Below, one piece after another: positions 1 to 8,380 of a stretch of DNA of 38,416 nucleotides. The notes beneath the pieces were generated by a model. It made no database searches. It saw only the letters and a program-made list of their open reading frames with translations, and was not told where the DNA came from. Position 1 is the stretch's first letter, and every line of letters starts with the position of its first letter. Location: positions 5,682,918 to 5,721,333 of the forward strand of contig BFEA01000021.1 of assembly GCA_003427395.1 (NCBI GenBank), read 5' to 3'. The DNA is from Chara braunii. Its lineage: Eukaryota > Streptophyta > Charophyceae > Charales > Characeae. Position numbers and translations under genes: made by a program.

Positions 1-63
<63 letters not shown>

Positions 64-74
64 AACACACACAG
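1..74. repeat. (CA)n microsatellite
   Basis: The window opens with an almost pure CA dinucleotide run with a few A interruptions. The left edge of the repeat lies outside the window. Several other CA or CT/CA tracts occur in the window, so this is typical local composition and not a gene. Confidence 0.95.
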
Positions 75-129
75 ACTTGGAGCAAAGTTCGCAACTGGGA
101 TTTTGAGGAATACCTGTACCTGACCTAAC

Positions 130-460
130 CACACCCTCTTTGAGAACCAACCACCCATACCCACTGTATGTCTGGCCTGCCGGACCACCCATACCCTACC
201 CTACCCTACCCAAGTTTTTTTACCAGTACCCACCCGTACCTACCCATAATTGTATGCACCCACCCGCAATCACTCGTGCTCATCACCCACCATCCCCTAA
301 CTGCCCATAACCGCCCCTTACTGTCCCTAACTGCCGCTAAATGTCCATAACCGCCCCTAATTGTTCCTAAATGTTCCTAACCACGTTTATCTTTTTTTTT
401 TAACCACCCCTAACCACTCCTGATTGTCCTTAACAGCCCCCAACTGTCCCCAACCCCCTG
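130..460. repeat. Degenerate CCCTA / TAACCGCCCC minisatellite
   Basis: Degenerate C-rich short repeats. Around 188-211 there are four near-perfect CCCTA units. From about 290 to 460 the sequence cycles with a roughly 10-11 base period of the type TAACYGYCCC. The related word TACCCACCC recurs around 230 and again at 955-1200. This resembles variant telomere-like or minisatellite DNA, but the unit is not the plant telomere CCCTAAA. No coding potential is evident; the short open frames here only translate the repeat. Confidence 0.6.
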
Positions 461-944
461 GACGTCACAGGATTGACGTGGTAATTTTATATATTGTTAA
501 TATTGTTATTTTATTTTACTTTTTTCAAGATGTGGCAGTCAGTTGCTGCAACTACTGCCGCAACAGCAACAGTTGTTACATCTTGTCACTTTGATGCTCC
601 TATGGATGCATATGGTGCTACAGCAACCTATGCAACCTATATAGCATCTGCAAATGCAACAACCCTCGGTCTGTCGCACACACATACACTCTTACACACA
701 CACATGCATACAAGCATGCGACACACACATAAATATTACATACACAGGGTTACACACATATGAAAATAGTCTGAAAATTTGAAAAACCCAAAATAAAAAA
801 ATGAAGAGATAAACTTCACCTTTGCGAGAAAAAATGTTTCCTTCATGGGAAAGTAAGAAATTTGGAATATGAGAAAAGTGTTACGCTTTAGCAAAAATAC
901 AAAGCCTGCGAAGCTACAAGACTCACATCGGGTATACCACAGTT
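461..944. other. Gene-free AT-rich spacer with CA-rich patch
   Basis: No gene is recognised. The interval contains a patch of CACACA/CACATA repeats near 675-760 and otherwise ordinary AT-rich sequence. An open frame at 494-763 reads through this low-complexity DNA and shows no protein-family features. Confidence 0.5.
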
Positions 945-1245
945 ACCCAATGGGAACCTCTAACCGCCCGTACCCACCCTTTTTGTTTTTTGGCCACCCG
1001 TACCTACCCATACCAGTCTATTTTTTTTTCTAGCCGCCCATACCCGTTTTTTTTCCCTTACCCATACCCCTACCTGCCCCTACCCACCCTTGATCTCCAA
1101 AAAGGGCAATTGTGCCTGCCCTAACAACCACCACCTTTTATTTGTGCCTGCCCATACCCTACTCCCCCTTCGGAAAGGGTACCCATACCCGCCCATAACC
1201 AGGCGGTTACAGTTGGGTACGGTCAGGTACGGGCAACGGTTACCG
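945..1245. repeat. Second TACCC/CCCGTACC-rich block with inverted ends
   Basis: C-rich words such as CCGCCCGTACCCACCC (from about 964) and CCCATACCC recur. The right end (about 1215-1245) carries the reverse complement of the left words (GGGTACGG, GTACGGGC, GGTTACCGG), so the block has loosely inverted ends. It may be a small fold-back element or an inverted minisatellite. It appears related to the block at 130-460. Confidence 0.4.
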
Positions 1246-1296
1246 GTTTGCGCTCTCTGCCTTGGAGGAATGGCGAGGGAGGAGCAACATGCAAAA

Positions 1297-1372
1297 TGAG
1301 AATGAATCTTCTGCTAGAACATGGGAAAATACAATGAGAATGAATCTTCTGCTAGAACATGGGAAGATACAC
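1297..1372. repeat. 37-bp tandem duplication
   Basis: The sequence AATGAGAATGAATCTTCTGC and its continuation through GAACATGGGAA occurs twice in direct succession, with only a base or two of difference. It directly abuts the CT/CA microsatellite and is probably a recent slippage or unequal-exchange duplication. Confidence 0.85.
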
Positions 1373-1378
<6 letters not shown>

Positions 1379-1463
<85 letters not shown>

Positions 1464-1490
1464 ACGCACACACACACGCACACACACACA
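1379..1490. repeat. (CT)n(CA)n compound microsatellite
   Basis: About 40 bases of CT repeat followed by about 70 bases of CA repeat with CG interruptions near 1453-1478. Open frames that read Ser-Leu, His-Thr or Arg-Glu repeats through this tract on either strand are artefacts of the dinucleotide repeat. Confidence 0.95.
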
Positions 1491-2243
1491 GAGGATGGAG
1501 ACCTTGGAGGAATGGTGAGGTCGGAGGAGGTCGGAGATAGAGGAACTTACCAGGAAGGAGGTTTGAATGTTTGAATTCATAGTCCCATACTGCCACGCGC
1601 AGGGCCTGGGTATTCTGATAAGTTGTCGGCGGTGGAGGGAGGGCAAACCAGGTAAAACAGAGTGCAGGCCGTGGCCCCAATCGAGAGGTGCAGATTGCAA
1701 ATTTGCACCCAGGCCTGACAAGGGCATATCACAAAAAATTCAGACCAAAAGGGCATTCCGCTCTACCCACATCTTTTAGGGGCATTTCGGCAGTTATCTC
1801 AACTTTGAGGGCTATAACGCAAATTTCCCCAAAGAAAAAAAAAAAATCCTATGGGTTTTTCAGAAATCCAAAGACAGAGCTCACCCGTTCTAGTCGAATC
1901 CAACGTGTACATGTTCTATTTGAAGTGTCCTTCTATTCAGACAAGATGGACTAACTTCCCGCGGAAGATGGTAGGTCTGCTGCTGTATTCTTCGCCTAAA
2001 AAAAGGTCCACGCGACTGGCTAAGAGCGTACTCACATTACCGGTAGCACTTTCTTAAATGTATCTGACCACATTTATGGTTGTACCTGTATGCATCTGAT
2101 TGCAATTCCCGTCCAAAAATAAGTAAAAAGGTGCTAGTGTGAGCATCCCCTATAAGGGTCTCCCTTCAACTCCAGATTCAGAGTATGCACCCACCGTCCA
2201 GATGCAAGCTACATCCCACTTAGAAATTGAGAATTCGGGTAAA
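1491..2243. other. Gene-free interval
   Basis: I see no recognisable gene, RNA or mobile element. The short open frames present have no family features. A poly-A stretch lies near 1834-1846. Confidence 0.4.
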
Positions 2244-2334
2244 TGGGACTTAGCCCCAGGCCTGTTTCGAGTCCTACAATTGTACCTACAGGCCTAGCTC
2301 AGTTGGTAAACCAACAACCTGGGGCCAAGTCCCA
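2244..2334. repeat. Short inverted-repeat (MITE-like) element
   Basis: TGGGACTTAGCCCCAGG at 2244-2260 is the reverse complement, with one mismatch in 17, of CCTGGGGCCAAGTCCCA at 2318-2334. The 91-bp unit is therefore a potential stem-loop. The right arm belongs to the GTCCCACTTGCGC motif family also found at 14661-14756 and near 3098-3118. The interior contains GGCCTAGCTCAGTTGG, which resembles a pol III A box, so tRNA ancestry for part of it is possible. No target-site duplication was identified. Confidence 0.55.
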
Positions 2335-3118
2335 CTTGCGCGTTGAGCTAGGTCCGTGTTAATATTTCAACCCTTTGTGACATAGAGTGCGCGCTGATAT
2401 TTCAACCCTCTGCGACATAGAGTGACCTCGGCGATCTATTCGGCCTGTGGACATCGTGTGGCTGATAGATTGTCACAGGTGGAAAATTTGTGGGGGCTGT
2501 TTAGGCCAAGTTAAAACTCGTAAAAAAGAATGTTTCAAGCGTGCCTGACATCGACGTTGAGCTCACTGACTATCAGAGAGGTAGTCAGCTAGCTCAACAC
2601 ATATTAGATGGCCAACTTCTCTCACGTATCCATGCAAAATTCATCATTTTTACGGTGAGCGTGCCTCTCCCTAATTATTTCCTGACACACTGGTGCCCGC
2701 TATTTCCATCTTGCAAGATCGTGGGATGATCCCTCCCATAACGTGTGGGGATATTCTTTTAGGCTCCCCTTCTCCAACAACACATCCAGGTGCATGAGGT
2801 ACTCGTGAAGGACATCTGTGCTTTCAAGAGCACTGTGTACTCAGCAATCATGTTGCTGCATTCGCATGTATGAAATCAAAGGACTTCAATCGCGTTGCTC
2901 CACCCATTGGCTACGCGACTGCGGAAAGGTCAGCAATCCCAGAGGTGCCCTCTCAGACGAGTTTCTTGTTTTTGCTATCAAAAAAGAATTCAACAAAATG
3001 ATTTTCGGCAATATTTTAATGGACTATTAATGAACTACTAATTGACTATTAATGGACTATTATGTGTCACACCGTTGACCTACCTAAACTACACGCCGTA
3101 AGTGGGACTTCGTCCTTG
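2321..3118. mobile_element. Candidate ~800-bp non-autonomous element with inverted ends
   Basis: The left end GGGGCCAAGTCCCACTTGCG (from 2321) is matched in inverted orientation by GTAAGTGGGACTTCGTCC near 3098-3115. The interior has no transposase-like frame. If the ends are real, this is a small non-autonomous DNA element that carries the same terminal motif as the 14.66-kb element. The alternative is chance proximity of two solo copies of the motif. No target-site duplication was confirmed. Confidence 0.35.
2358..2426. repeat. 35-bp tandem duplication
   Basis: ATATTTCAACCCTTTGTGAC plus CATAGAGTG is followed 35 bases later by a near-identical copy (ATATTTCAACCCTCTGCGAC plus CATAGAGTG). It is non-coding. 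Confidence 0.8.
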
Positions 3119-3400
3119 TTGAAATACAGACCTCAAAAAAAAAAAAAAAGGGAAAAGAAAAGAAAAAGAATACAGACCTAAATTTAACTGGGGCTGATCA
3201 GTTCAAAGACAATATCCAAAGGCCATCGCCCTTGAAATTAGGAAATTTGAATTTTGATGCCAAAAAAAGACAAAACAAAGACCGTCGCCGCAAAAAAACA
3301 AAAAAAGTTCCATGATTGTCAGGCGAGAGTTCCCTCCGAGTGTAATATCTGTTCTGATCAGTTAAATATCCATCCGCCCACATGAAAACGGAAAAACAAT
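3119..3400. other. A-rich gene-free spacer
   Basis: Contains A-rich and GAAAA-rich stretches at 3136-3170 and 3290-3310. No gene is recognised. Confidence 0.4.
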
Positions 3401-3921
3401 CCAGCGGCCTAGCTCCGTGGGTTGGCGTACAAGTGGCATTCAGGAGGTCTTGGGTTCAATCCCCATTGGCCTCATGTACCGACCTTCCTGGGCAAGCTTG
3501 GTGCTCGTCACCTAGAGATATGCCGTTGGTGCCCCTGAGTGGCATTGAGCAGAGACTGCTGATGCTCATAGGGGGAGGGGGCAGGAGGAGAGGCACAGTG
3601 ACTGGCCATCGACAAAGCTCGGTCCTGATGCTGGCATTGAGCAGAGAATGCTGATGTTCATAGGGGGAGGGGGCAGGAGGGGAGGCAGAGTGACTGGCCC
3701 ATCGACGAAGCTCGGTCCTGATGCTACTGGCTGACCCCTGGGTGGTATCACCTACCTGCTGCTAGGAGGTATCGCACCTGCTGGTGGGTACAGCTCCCGC
3801 ATGTTCCCTCATTGGATGTGGCTGCTGAAAGGCCGTCCTGTCCAGATTCGACAGGTAATTGAATTGGTTGGGCTCAAAGAATTAGCCTTTTAAATAATAC
3901 ATATATAATTAAAAAAAAAAG
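3401..3921 (+). mobile_element. tRNA-derived SINE-like retroposon
   Basis: The head resembles a tRNA gene: GGCCTAGCTCCGTGGGTTGG (from 3407) fits the pol III A box, and GGTTCAATCCC at 3453-3463 fits the B box. The roughly 40-base spacing suits an internal RNA polymerase III promoter. The body contains a 92-bp tandem duplication, and the 3' end is a TATATAATT plus A10 tail at 3911-3920. This architecture (tRNA-like head, unrelated body, A-tail) is that of a plant SINE, which is moved in trans by LINE machinery. No target-site duplication could be identified with confidence, and no complete tRNA cloverleaf is present. Confidence 0.55.
3540..3724. repeat. 92-bp tandem duplication inside the SINE-like element
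   Basis: Two direct copies (3540-3631 and 3632-3724) of a unit that begins TGGCATTGAGCAGAGA and ends CTCGGTCCTGATGC. They differ at only a handful of positions. The duplication lies wholly in the body of the SINE-like element. Confidence 0.9.
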
Positions 3922-4408
3922 GAAAGATATCATTTTTTTATATCATTTTTTTTTCTTTTTTCTTTTTTTTGTAACAAGGCTCCTAACTATTTTAAGAAGG
4001 GAATCGCAGGCTCTATTTTTATTTTTTTTTGGAAGAATCAGCTTTTATTACAAATGAAAGGAGGCCGGGAATTCCTCACAAGCAACCCGGAAGATATGAC
4101 CAATAACCCTAATTGGGCTGTTGCTGGGAAATGGGTCCAGCGTCCCTTCCTTTCACTGGTCTATCCTCATCTTCCAAAATCCCTTGAAGCAAAGTAATTT
4201 CATGTAGAAACAAGGCGCCATCCTACTTGGTACTAAAGTTCAGTCTCTGCCAACTAGCAGATCATTGCAGTGTTGCTCATCGATATTAAACTAGTATTGA
4301 ATCATGCTCAGTTGCCTAAATCGGCAATATTACGTTCCACCAGGATTCAAGTAAACGACTAAGCCGTTAGAAATTAAAACTACCTATAATCTCAGGAGCT
4401 GGGCAAGA
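3922..4408. other. T-rich interspersed sequence without genes
   Basis: A T-rich segment (3935-4030) includes TTTGTAACAAGGCTCC and TATTTTAAGAAGGG. Both words recur at 6239-6380, which marks a degraded dispersed repeat shared by the two places. I see no gene. Confidence 0.4.
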
Positions 4409-4873
4409 AGAATAAGCGGTAGGGTTACCCTCCCATCATCACTGTCCAACACACTGTAAAGAGCCTTTGTTGCCTAGACGGGTTTCCCACCACGCATCCA
4501 ATGGATACAACTCTAGTTTGCTCTTCACCAGGTCTCTCATATCGTCCAACCATTGGTGTTTCCACTGCTCCTTCATGCTAACTACTCTTATAATGACTAC
4601 AATCGACTAACACTCCCGCCACTGACGATGGCACTCACACTGCCCCCGTAGTGCCGCTGTCGGTAATCAAAATCGAAGAATAAGCTGTAGCGATACCCTC
4701 TCATCATCACTGTCCATAACACCGTAAAGAGCCTTTGTTGCCGAGACGGGTTTCCCACCACGCACCCAATGGATGCAACTCTAGTTTGCTTTTCTTCACC
4801 GGGTCTCTCATTTCGTCCAACCATTGGTGTTCCCGCTGCTTCTTTGTGCTAACTACTCTTATAATGACTACAA
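4409..4873. repeat. Two direct copies of a ~195-bp sequence, 268 bp apart
   Basis: 4409-4602 and 4677-4873 are about 90% alike over their whole length by eye. They share blocks such as AAAGAGCCTTTGTTGCC, GACGGGTTTCCCACCACGC and CTACTCTTATAATGACTACAA. A 74-base unrelated spacer separates them. No protein or RNA family is recognised. An imperfect tandem duplication of a 268-bp unit is the simplest reading. Confidence 0.85.
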
Positions 4874-6063
4874 AGAAAACCAACTTGCCAAAAGGCAAAA
4901 ATACCTAAAACAGACAAGGAGAAGAAATCACAGGTTTACTCCCATGCATCGCAGATAATGTCTGATAGCAAGAAATAGGGGACCAACCCAAAGCAAAAAG
5001 TAGGGGGCCTACCCGTAGCAAAAAGTAGGGGACCAACCCGAATTCCGGAAGATCAATTATCCCTCTCTCTCAATCCTAAGTTGCTGCAGCCATACGTATT
5101 TCTAAAAACGAAACACTAAGAGCAACCCCCGTGCCAGAACAGAGAGTAAAATTTTACTTCTCAAGGGAATCAAGAGACAACTAAGCGATCAGAGAAATGC
5201 AGTACCCTAAGATACGACAGACTAGCCTAGAAAACAGCTATAAATGGAGGGCATGTTCTCGACTTTATAACTGAATACGGCCACAAAGACAACCAGGTTC
5301 AGTGTTCAAAACAGAAGAGCTAAAATTTTAGACAACAATGACTTGTACCAGGGAACAATCCTACCCTAAAATACGAGCAAAAGAGTCGAGATCGAAATTA
5401 AGCCCACAAAAAGAATCAAATTAGGTGAGAAAAGGAAGGGATCACGAAGAAAACACGAAGTAAATGCACATAGGATGTAAAAGAGACAGACAAGCAGTTT
5501 CATTCGAGTACCTCAGCATCTTGAGGCAATCACTTGCCTAGATGTGTGAACGAATGACCTGCTGAATTACCGAAACTATGCCTACATGCAAACAAGATGT
5601 GCAGAAGAAGACTTACAAAATTACCAAGTTAAAAACATCTCGATACAACACGGCGCCATTCCTGCTAGTGCCGTGATGCAAGGCGCTTTATTCCATCCTT
5701 TCAGACTGCCTTGTGTTGTAGATTGGTCAAACGAGACTTACTTGCCCTTTGACATGCCAAAGCGCTGCCACCGCAGCCGCACGCTCTCCCACTGCATCCA
5801 GATGCGCCGCTCCGCCTTCCATCCTTTCCCTAATGATTGAGGCAGTCGAGATGGCGTGTCATGAAAGTACAGCGCACGGCCTTTGGATGGTGAGAAAGGA
5901 GCCACCCTTTCCAGCAAAAGGCTCGAGGGGAGGTCGGCTCCTCTGGTGCCGAGATCCTGTCAGGTATGAAGGTTGGTATGGAGGTCAGGTGCGGAGCTGC
6001 CAGGATGCCTTGGTGTAAGAGTGCAAGGCACTCCCTACCCACTCAAGGGCTAGGCTACGCCAG
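4874..6063. other. Gene-free interval with a short tandem repeat
   Basis: A 25-bp unit of the form AAGTAGGGGACCAACCCG plus GCAAA recurs about 2.7 times at 4973-5040. The remainder (5041-6063) has no recognisable gene. Open frames of 70-90 codons near 5586-6018 overlap each other in several frames and show no family features. Confidence 0.4.
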
Positions 6064-6100
6064 GGCACTGTCGCCATAGCTCTCACACAGCTATGGTGCC
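6064..6100. repeat. Stem-loop (inverted repeat)
   Basis: CCATAGCT (6074-6081) and AGCTATGG (6089-6096) are perfect inverted arms around a 7-base loop. The outer GGCAC and GTGCC extend the stem after an internal bulge. A fold-back or a palindrome from a degraded element is possible. Confidence 0.6.
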
Positions 6101-6413
6101 TGGCAGGGTAGGCGTCTCGTGGAAAGGATCAGCGTCTGCATGCCCCGCCGTTGCGTCCTACTCAGCCGCCAACGACGACCAGGCGCCGCTATCGCCGCTT
6201 CGTTAGCGCACATTTTTGCACTGCCCCCCGCAGGCTCTTTTTTTTGTAACAAGGCTCCAAAACAAAAAAGAAAAAAAAAGTGGGGAGCAGCACAAGCTGG
6301 GAAGCGCAGGCTCATCTTTTTTATCTTTGAGCTGCCCGGGCCCCGTTAAATTCTGAGCTATTTTAAGAAGGGGAGAGATATCATCTTTGAGCCGGCCCCA
6401 GGTGAATTCAGCC

Positions 6414-6730
6414 CTACTTTTACTCGTCTTGATTCCAACTCACCTCGGCATTTCTTTTTCTTTTTTTAAAAAAAATTAAGTTGCACACGTTCAAGGTAGG
6501 GCAGTTGGCATTTCAGCTCAAGAGCGCAGGTACCATCCCCCCACCTCATCTCAGGGTTAATGGCTAAGGGCTACTTTTACTCATCTTGATTCCAACTCAG
6601 GTCTGCATTTCATTTTTATTTGTATTTTTTATTAAAAAAAGAAAGTTGTACACATTCAAGGTAGGGCAGTTGGCATTTCAGATCAAGAACACAGGTACCA
6701 TCCCACCTCACCTCAGGCTTAACGGTTAAG
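6414..6730. repeat. Tandem pair of a ~157-bp T-rich unit
   Basis: Two adjacent direct copies (6414-6568 and 6571-6730) share CTTGATTCCAACTCA, TTCAAGGTAGGGCAGTTGGC and CAGGTACCATCCC. An internal T/A-rich stretch varies in length between copies. It is non-coding and its function is unknown. Confidence 0.85.
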
Positions 6731-7472
6731 ATCATGTTTTACTGCACCCGGTAGACCATTACCGTAGACCCTTAATCCCCTTTCCGGTACCCAGTCGCAC
6801 AGTCGCACAGGCATCACCCTTAGTCCCCCTGGAGCGAGGTCCCACTAGCAAAGGCGATCGAAGAGATTCACGGAAGGGTACACAGAGGAAGCAAATGTGA
6901 GGGACGCCGGACCAGTTTTCCGGCCTGTAATAAATTACAATTTTTCTTATAAAGAAAAGACGAAAGAAAGAAGAAGATAGCATGGCCCTCGCCATGACAC
7001 GAAGAAATCGTGGGTTCGCTTTGCATTCAATTGCATAATCTGAGCCTTGGGCACCGGGCCTCTTGTTTTTTTTTTTTAAATAATAATAATAAAAACAATC
7101 ATTTAAAAAAAAATCGACAAGATCCTAAAATAGGCCAAAAATACCAAAAAGGGAAAAAAGGAAATATACCGGAAAGCTATGGATTGTGTTACCTGTGGAT
7201 ACAGTGGACCTGAGGCGATGATGCGGCGCTATCTGACGCTGAAATGAGAGCTCATCCATCCGTACAGAGTCTGAACGGGGCTGGTGCTCTGCCTGATCCT
7301 GCTTCAGGAGGTCATTACGCCCCTTCCGTCCAAGCACGAGACCTGCACTCCTTTGTGCTGCCACGTGACCGCTGTGCCAACGCTGTATCAACACCCGTAA
7401 ATGCCACGACAGCTCGCCTCGTGGCCCATTCCCCCGGGAAGGGGAATGATACCCCCTGTGCCAATGGGCATC
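6731..7472. other. Gene-free interval
   Basis: No gene is recognised. The GTCCCACTAGC word at about 6839 resembles the inverted-repeat family end motif seen at 2321 and 14661. T13 followed by AATAATAATAAT lies at 7064-7092. The open frames on both strands at 7125-7660 overlap each other and look like shadows. Confidence 0.4.
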
Positions 7473-7580
7473 GCTCCAGTACTCTCCACATGCACAAACG
7501 ACAAAAATCATGGCGGTGTATCGTTCCATATTCTAACGGAAAACTCACTCTCATTTTGCACATGTGGAGAGTAGTAGAGC
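7473..7580. repeat. Inverted repeat with ~25-bp arms
   Basis: The left arm (7473-7497), with CTCTCCACATGCACAAA, is inverted at 7555-7580, with TTTTGCACATGTGGAGAG. The loop is about 57 bases. It could form a hairpin transcript or be a remnant of a fold-back element. Confidence 0.65.
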
Positions 7581-7691
7581 GAGGCCCAATTGCTTGTTTT
7601 CCAGCATATACTGCCACGCGGCAAATCGTGTAGAGAAGACTTCCACTAGTGCCAGCTCGCACAGCCCCTGACGAAGAAGGACAGAACTACT

Positions 7692-7692
<1 letters not shown>

Positions 7693-7751
<59 letters not shown>

Positions 7752-7756
7752 CCCCC
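7693..7756. repeat. (CT)n microsatellite with poly-C end
   Basis: About 56 bases of pure CT repeat ending in eight to nine C residues. The Ser-Leu and Arg-Glu frames that cross it are artefacts. Confidence 0.95.
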
Positions 7757-8380
7757 ACAACCCCATCCATCGCCTTTGATGTTGCTCAGAGACTCATCGC
7801 CGTATTAATATTCACTTTTCCAGGACGACGGTACTTGTCGTCGAAGGTCAAGGAGGAAGTGAGAGAAAGAGAGTGGGAGAGGCAGACTATAAGCTTGTGT
7901 GTGTAAGTCACAGAGAGAAAGAGTGTGTGGGAGAGAGAAGAGAGAGAAAGAAGAGAGAGAAAGCAGCGGAGTAGATGACGAACCACTGACACCGTGATAT
8001 GAATGGCCGAGCTCGAGAAACAGAGAGCTGGACTCCTCCTCCTCCTCCTCCTCCCTAATTTCCCCTCACTTCCTACTGTTAGTCGTCGTCCCTCCCTCAT
8101 TTCTTCTCCCCTCTTTTCCTCCTCTTCCTCCCTCCACCTTCGCCCCAAGATTGCCCTCCTAGCGACGTTCCTGTCTTACTTCCACTTTCCTAAAATGGAA
8201 GACCATAGGAGCACAGGATGTACCGAAATAGCGGACGAGCAAGCCGATGTCGTCAGCCGTTTCCCCCCCCAAGAACAAGCGATCGAGGCAATTGCTTGAT
8301 TGGCAGAGGGATCCGGACCCTCGATATAAAAGTAATTACCTCACAGGTATCGTCATCGCGAGGACCCTGTGTACTGAGTT
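7757..8380 (-). other. Region downstream of the MORC gene, probable 3' UTR or spacer
   Basis: This lies 3' of the MORC stop codon on the minus strand. It includes a GA-rich patch at 7858-7965 and CTC repeats at 8034-8055. I see no canonical AATAAA on the minus strand close to the stop, so the transcript end cannot be placed. No other gene is recognised. Confidence 0.3.

Noticed and set aside
1240-1727. Open frames on both strands encoding Ser-Leu, His-Thr, Cys-Val and Arg-Glu repeats
   Set aside because: They are translations of the CT/CA microsatellite in different frames, with no flanking domain.
2244-2340. Permuted tRNA gene (B-box-like TTTCGAGTCC before A-box-like TAGCTCAGTTGG)
   Set aside because: The putative T and acceptor stems do not pair, and the segment is better explained as an inverted-repeat element.
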